Shown piece by piece: positions 62,559-64,000 of a DNA stretch of 64,000 bases. The stretch's first letter is position 1. Each line of letters begins with the position of its first letter. The stretch is from an uncultured Erythrobacter sp. (GTDB taxonomy: Bacteria; Pseudomonadota; Alphaproteobacteria; Sphingomonadales; Sphingomonadaceae), in contig CANMIS010000005.1 in NCBI GenBank assembly GCA_947498065.1, forward strand, positions 186,001-250,000, written 5' to 3'. The position numbers were made by a program, and so were the translations under genes. Below the pieces are notes generated by a model. That model saw only the letters and a program-made list of their open reading frames with translations. It was not told the origin of the DNA and did no database searches.

Positions 62559-63620
62559 GTGGAACGGGAAAATCAGTTTATAGGGCAATCTGGGGCATTC
62601 CTCGATGCGGTCGAGCGGGCCAGTCGTGCCGCCCCGATGAGCCGGCCCGTTTTGGTCATTGGCGAACGCGGAACCGGCAAGGAGCTGATTGCGGAGCGTC
62701 TGCACCGCCTGTCCTCTCGCTGGGGTGAGCCGCTGGTCACCATGAACTGCGCTGCTTTGCCCGAAACCCTGATCGAAGCAGAATTGTTCGGCCACGAGGC
62801 GGGCGCGTTCACAGGGGCTACCAAAGCGCGCGCCGGAAGGTTTGAAGAAGCCGACAAGGGCACTCTATTTCTCGACGAACTGGGCACTTTGTCGATGGGC
62901 GCGCAAGAACGCCTGCTGCGCGCGGTCGAATATGGCGAGGTGACGCGCATTGGCGCCTCGCGCCCGGTGCGGGTCGATGTGCGGATCGTGGCGGCGACCA
63001 ATGATGATTTGCCGCATCTGGCCAAAACCGGAGATTTTCGTGCCGATTTGCTCGACCGCCTCAGCTTTGAAGTGATCACCCTGCCACCTTTGCGGGTGCG
63101 CGATGGAGATATCGCGGTGCTGGCTGAATATTTCGGGCGGCGCATGGCGGCAGAGCTTGATTGGCATGGCTGGCCCGGTTTTTCCGAGCACGTTATGCGC
63201 GAGATGGAAAACTATGCCTGGCCGGGTAATGTGCGTGAATTGCGCAATGTGGTGGAGCGGGGGGTCTACCGCTGGGACGATGTCGAGACGCCAATCTCTC
63301 ACGTGCAATTTGACCCCTTCGACAGCCCGTGGAAACCAGCATCGCCGCCGCATCGCCGCGATGACAGTGCGACCGCCGGGGCAGGGCGCGGTGCAGCGCC
63401 TGCCGCTGGCGACGCTCCATCATCAGCGCCGAGCGAAATCGACAATATTGATGACCTGCGCCTTGCCGTGGATCAGCACGAGCGCACGATTGTCGAGCAT
63501 GCGCTGGGCAAGCATCGCTGGAACCAGCGGCAAACCGCCAAAGCGCTGGGCCTGTCCTATGACCAGCTGCGCCATTGCATCAAAAAGCATGGCCTGATGG
63601 AAGAGCAGGCAGAACAATAA
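62559..63620 (+). CDS. pspF: Psp operon transcriptional activator PspF
   Basis: A 353-residue sigma-54 activator with the AAA+ domain at the very N-terminus and no receiver domain, as in PspF. Walker A is GERGTGKE (35-42), the sigma-54 loop GAFTGA is at residues 82-87, Walker B TLFLDELG near residue 105, and a helix-turn-helix at the C-terminus (RQTAKALGLSYDQLRHCIKK). An Ala/Pro-rich linker of about 40 residues joins them. GTG 62559 is preferred; TTG 62532 is possible. It activates the divergent psp operon. Confidence 0.93.
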   Translation: MERENQFIGQSGAFLDAVERASRAAPMSRPVLVIGERGTGKELIAERLHRLSSRWGEPLVTMNCAALPETLIEAELFGHEAGAFTGATKARAGRFEEADKGTLFLDELGTLSMGAQERLLRAVEYGEVTRIGASRPVRVDVRIVAATNDDLPHLAKTGDFRADLLDRLSFEVITLPPLRVRDGDIAVLAEYFGRRMAAELDWHGWPGFSEHVMREMENYAWPGNVRELRNVVERGVYRWDDVETPISHVQFDPFDSPWKPASPPHRRDDSATAGAGRGAAPAAGDAPSSAPSEIDNIDDLRLAVDQHERTIVEHALGKHRWNQRQTAKALGLSYDQLRHCIKKHGLMEEQAEQ

Positions 63621-63705
63621 CTCGTCCTCGCATTCTAACCACTTGTTTACCCCGTTATACTAAACCTCAACCTAGACGAACTGCGGGTTTTGTGGGGTTT
63701 GGGAC

Positions 63706-63996
63706 ATGCAAGGTGTTATCGACATTATCGACCGGGTGTTTGGCGGCATACGCTTTATCATCGGCCTGTTCGTGCTGTGCATGTTTGGCCTGGTACTGTT
63801 CCTGACAGCAGGCGTGTCATACGTCGCGCCTCAAGTTGCGGATAATGTTGCCGACCGCGCTGAGCGGGTGAGCAATCGCGCCATCGAAGCCGCTGAAGAA
63901 GCCCACCGCAACGAGCGTCTGGCCGACGAAGGCTGGGGCTACGGAGCCGATGATGGCAGCTCAAACGGTGAAAGCGATGACTGGGGCGCCGAATAA
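63706..63996 (+). CDS. Small membrane protein of unknown function
   Basis: A 96-residue protein with one long hydrophobic segment (FIIGLFVLCMFGLVLFLTAGV, residues about 18-38), a helical stretch with Ala/Arg/Glu (VADRAERVSNRAIEAAEEAH) and an acidic Gly/Ser-rich tail. It lies 85 bp after pspF in the same direction and ends close to the window edge. No family recognised; a link with the psp locus is only by position. Confidence 0.6.
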   Translation: MQGVIDIIDRVFGGIRFIIGLFVLCMFGLVLFLTAGVSYVAPQVADNVADRAERVSNRAIEAAEEAHRNERLADEGWGYGADDGSSNGESDDWGAE

Positions 63997-64000
63997 CCAC

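Noticed and set aside
1..64000. Insertion sequences, CRISPR arrays and attachment sites
   Set aside because: No transposase, repeat-spacer array or integrase was seen, and the T4SS cluster shows no flanking mobility genes.

Overview
The window looks like a piece of chromosome from an aerobic anoxygenic phototrophic alphaproteobacterium of the Erythrobacter / Porphyrobacter type (Sphingomonadales). The evidence is a photosynthesis gene cluster (pufBALM, bchXYZ, bchC, bchIDO, bchP, crtCDF), a carotenoid ketolase/hydroxylase pair, a large TonB-dependent receptor, the alphaproteobacterial F1-ATPase zeta subunit and a moderately high-GC coding style. The taxon is inferred from gene content only.

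Layout. 1-17.2 kb: photosynthesis cluster. A partial light-harvesting assembly MFS gene, bchP, tspO and a small membrane gene run rightward and converge on bchC-bchX-bchY-bchZ-pufB-pufA-pufL-pufM. crtF and crtD-crtC diverge from a spacer with a TGT-N12-ACA site; a small membrane gene, bchO, bchD and bchI read leftward. Two TGT-N12-ACA (PpsR/CrtJ-type) sites 8 bp apart precede bchC. 17.2-23.7 kb: iron acquisition (FbpB, FbpC, FbpA, PKHD dioxygenase, a Gly/Glu-rich lipoprotein, ferredoxin-NADP reductase). 23.7-32.3 kb: flavin reductase, acyl-CoA dehydrogenase, SDR, an atypical response regulator, a TonB receptor with a secreted lipoprotein partner, and a small periplasmic protein. 32.6-40.6 kb: a compact type IV secretion cluster in the order virB1-B2-B3-B4-B6-B9-B10-B11, with no visible virB5, virB7, virB8, virD4 or relaxase. 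40.7-44.4 kb: ppk and ppx, the polyphosphate pair. 44.4-58.3 kb: housekeeping genes (queuosine precursor transporter, tRNA-Arg(UCU), NUDIX, glutaredoxin, BolA, ATPase zeta, leuC/leuD, MtfA, crtW-crtZ, SufE, DUF3422).

58.4-63.6 kb: the most unusual region, a phage-shock-protein (Psp) envelope-stress locus. A leftward operon starts at a near-perfect sigma-54 promoter and encodes a 52-residue membrane peptide, PspA, PspB and PspC. Seven further small one-helix membrane proteins follow in tandem, almost all translationally coupled. Most carry the same C-terminal block (consensus ERVxVLERIVTDRGYxL followed by EIEALR), which resembles the C-terminal signature of PspB; PspC itself carries a version of it. 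The divergent gene is the sigma-54 activator pspF. A second sigma-54-like promoter at about 46.9 kb drives what looks like a roughly 108-nt small RNA ending in a strong terminator.

How it fits together: the bch, crt and puf genes build reaction centre-LH1 complexes, bacteriochlorophyll a and carotenoids, with iron uptake beside them. crtW and crtZ lie outside the cluster and supply a second, ketolated/hydroxylated carotenoid branch. The Psp locus and the reduced T4SS are the main candidates for undescribed biology.
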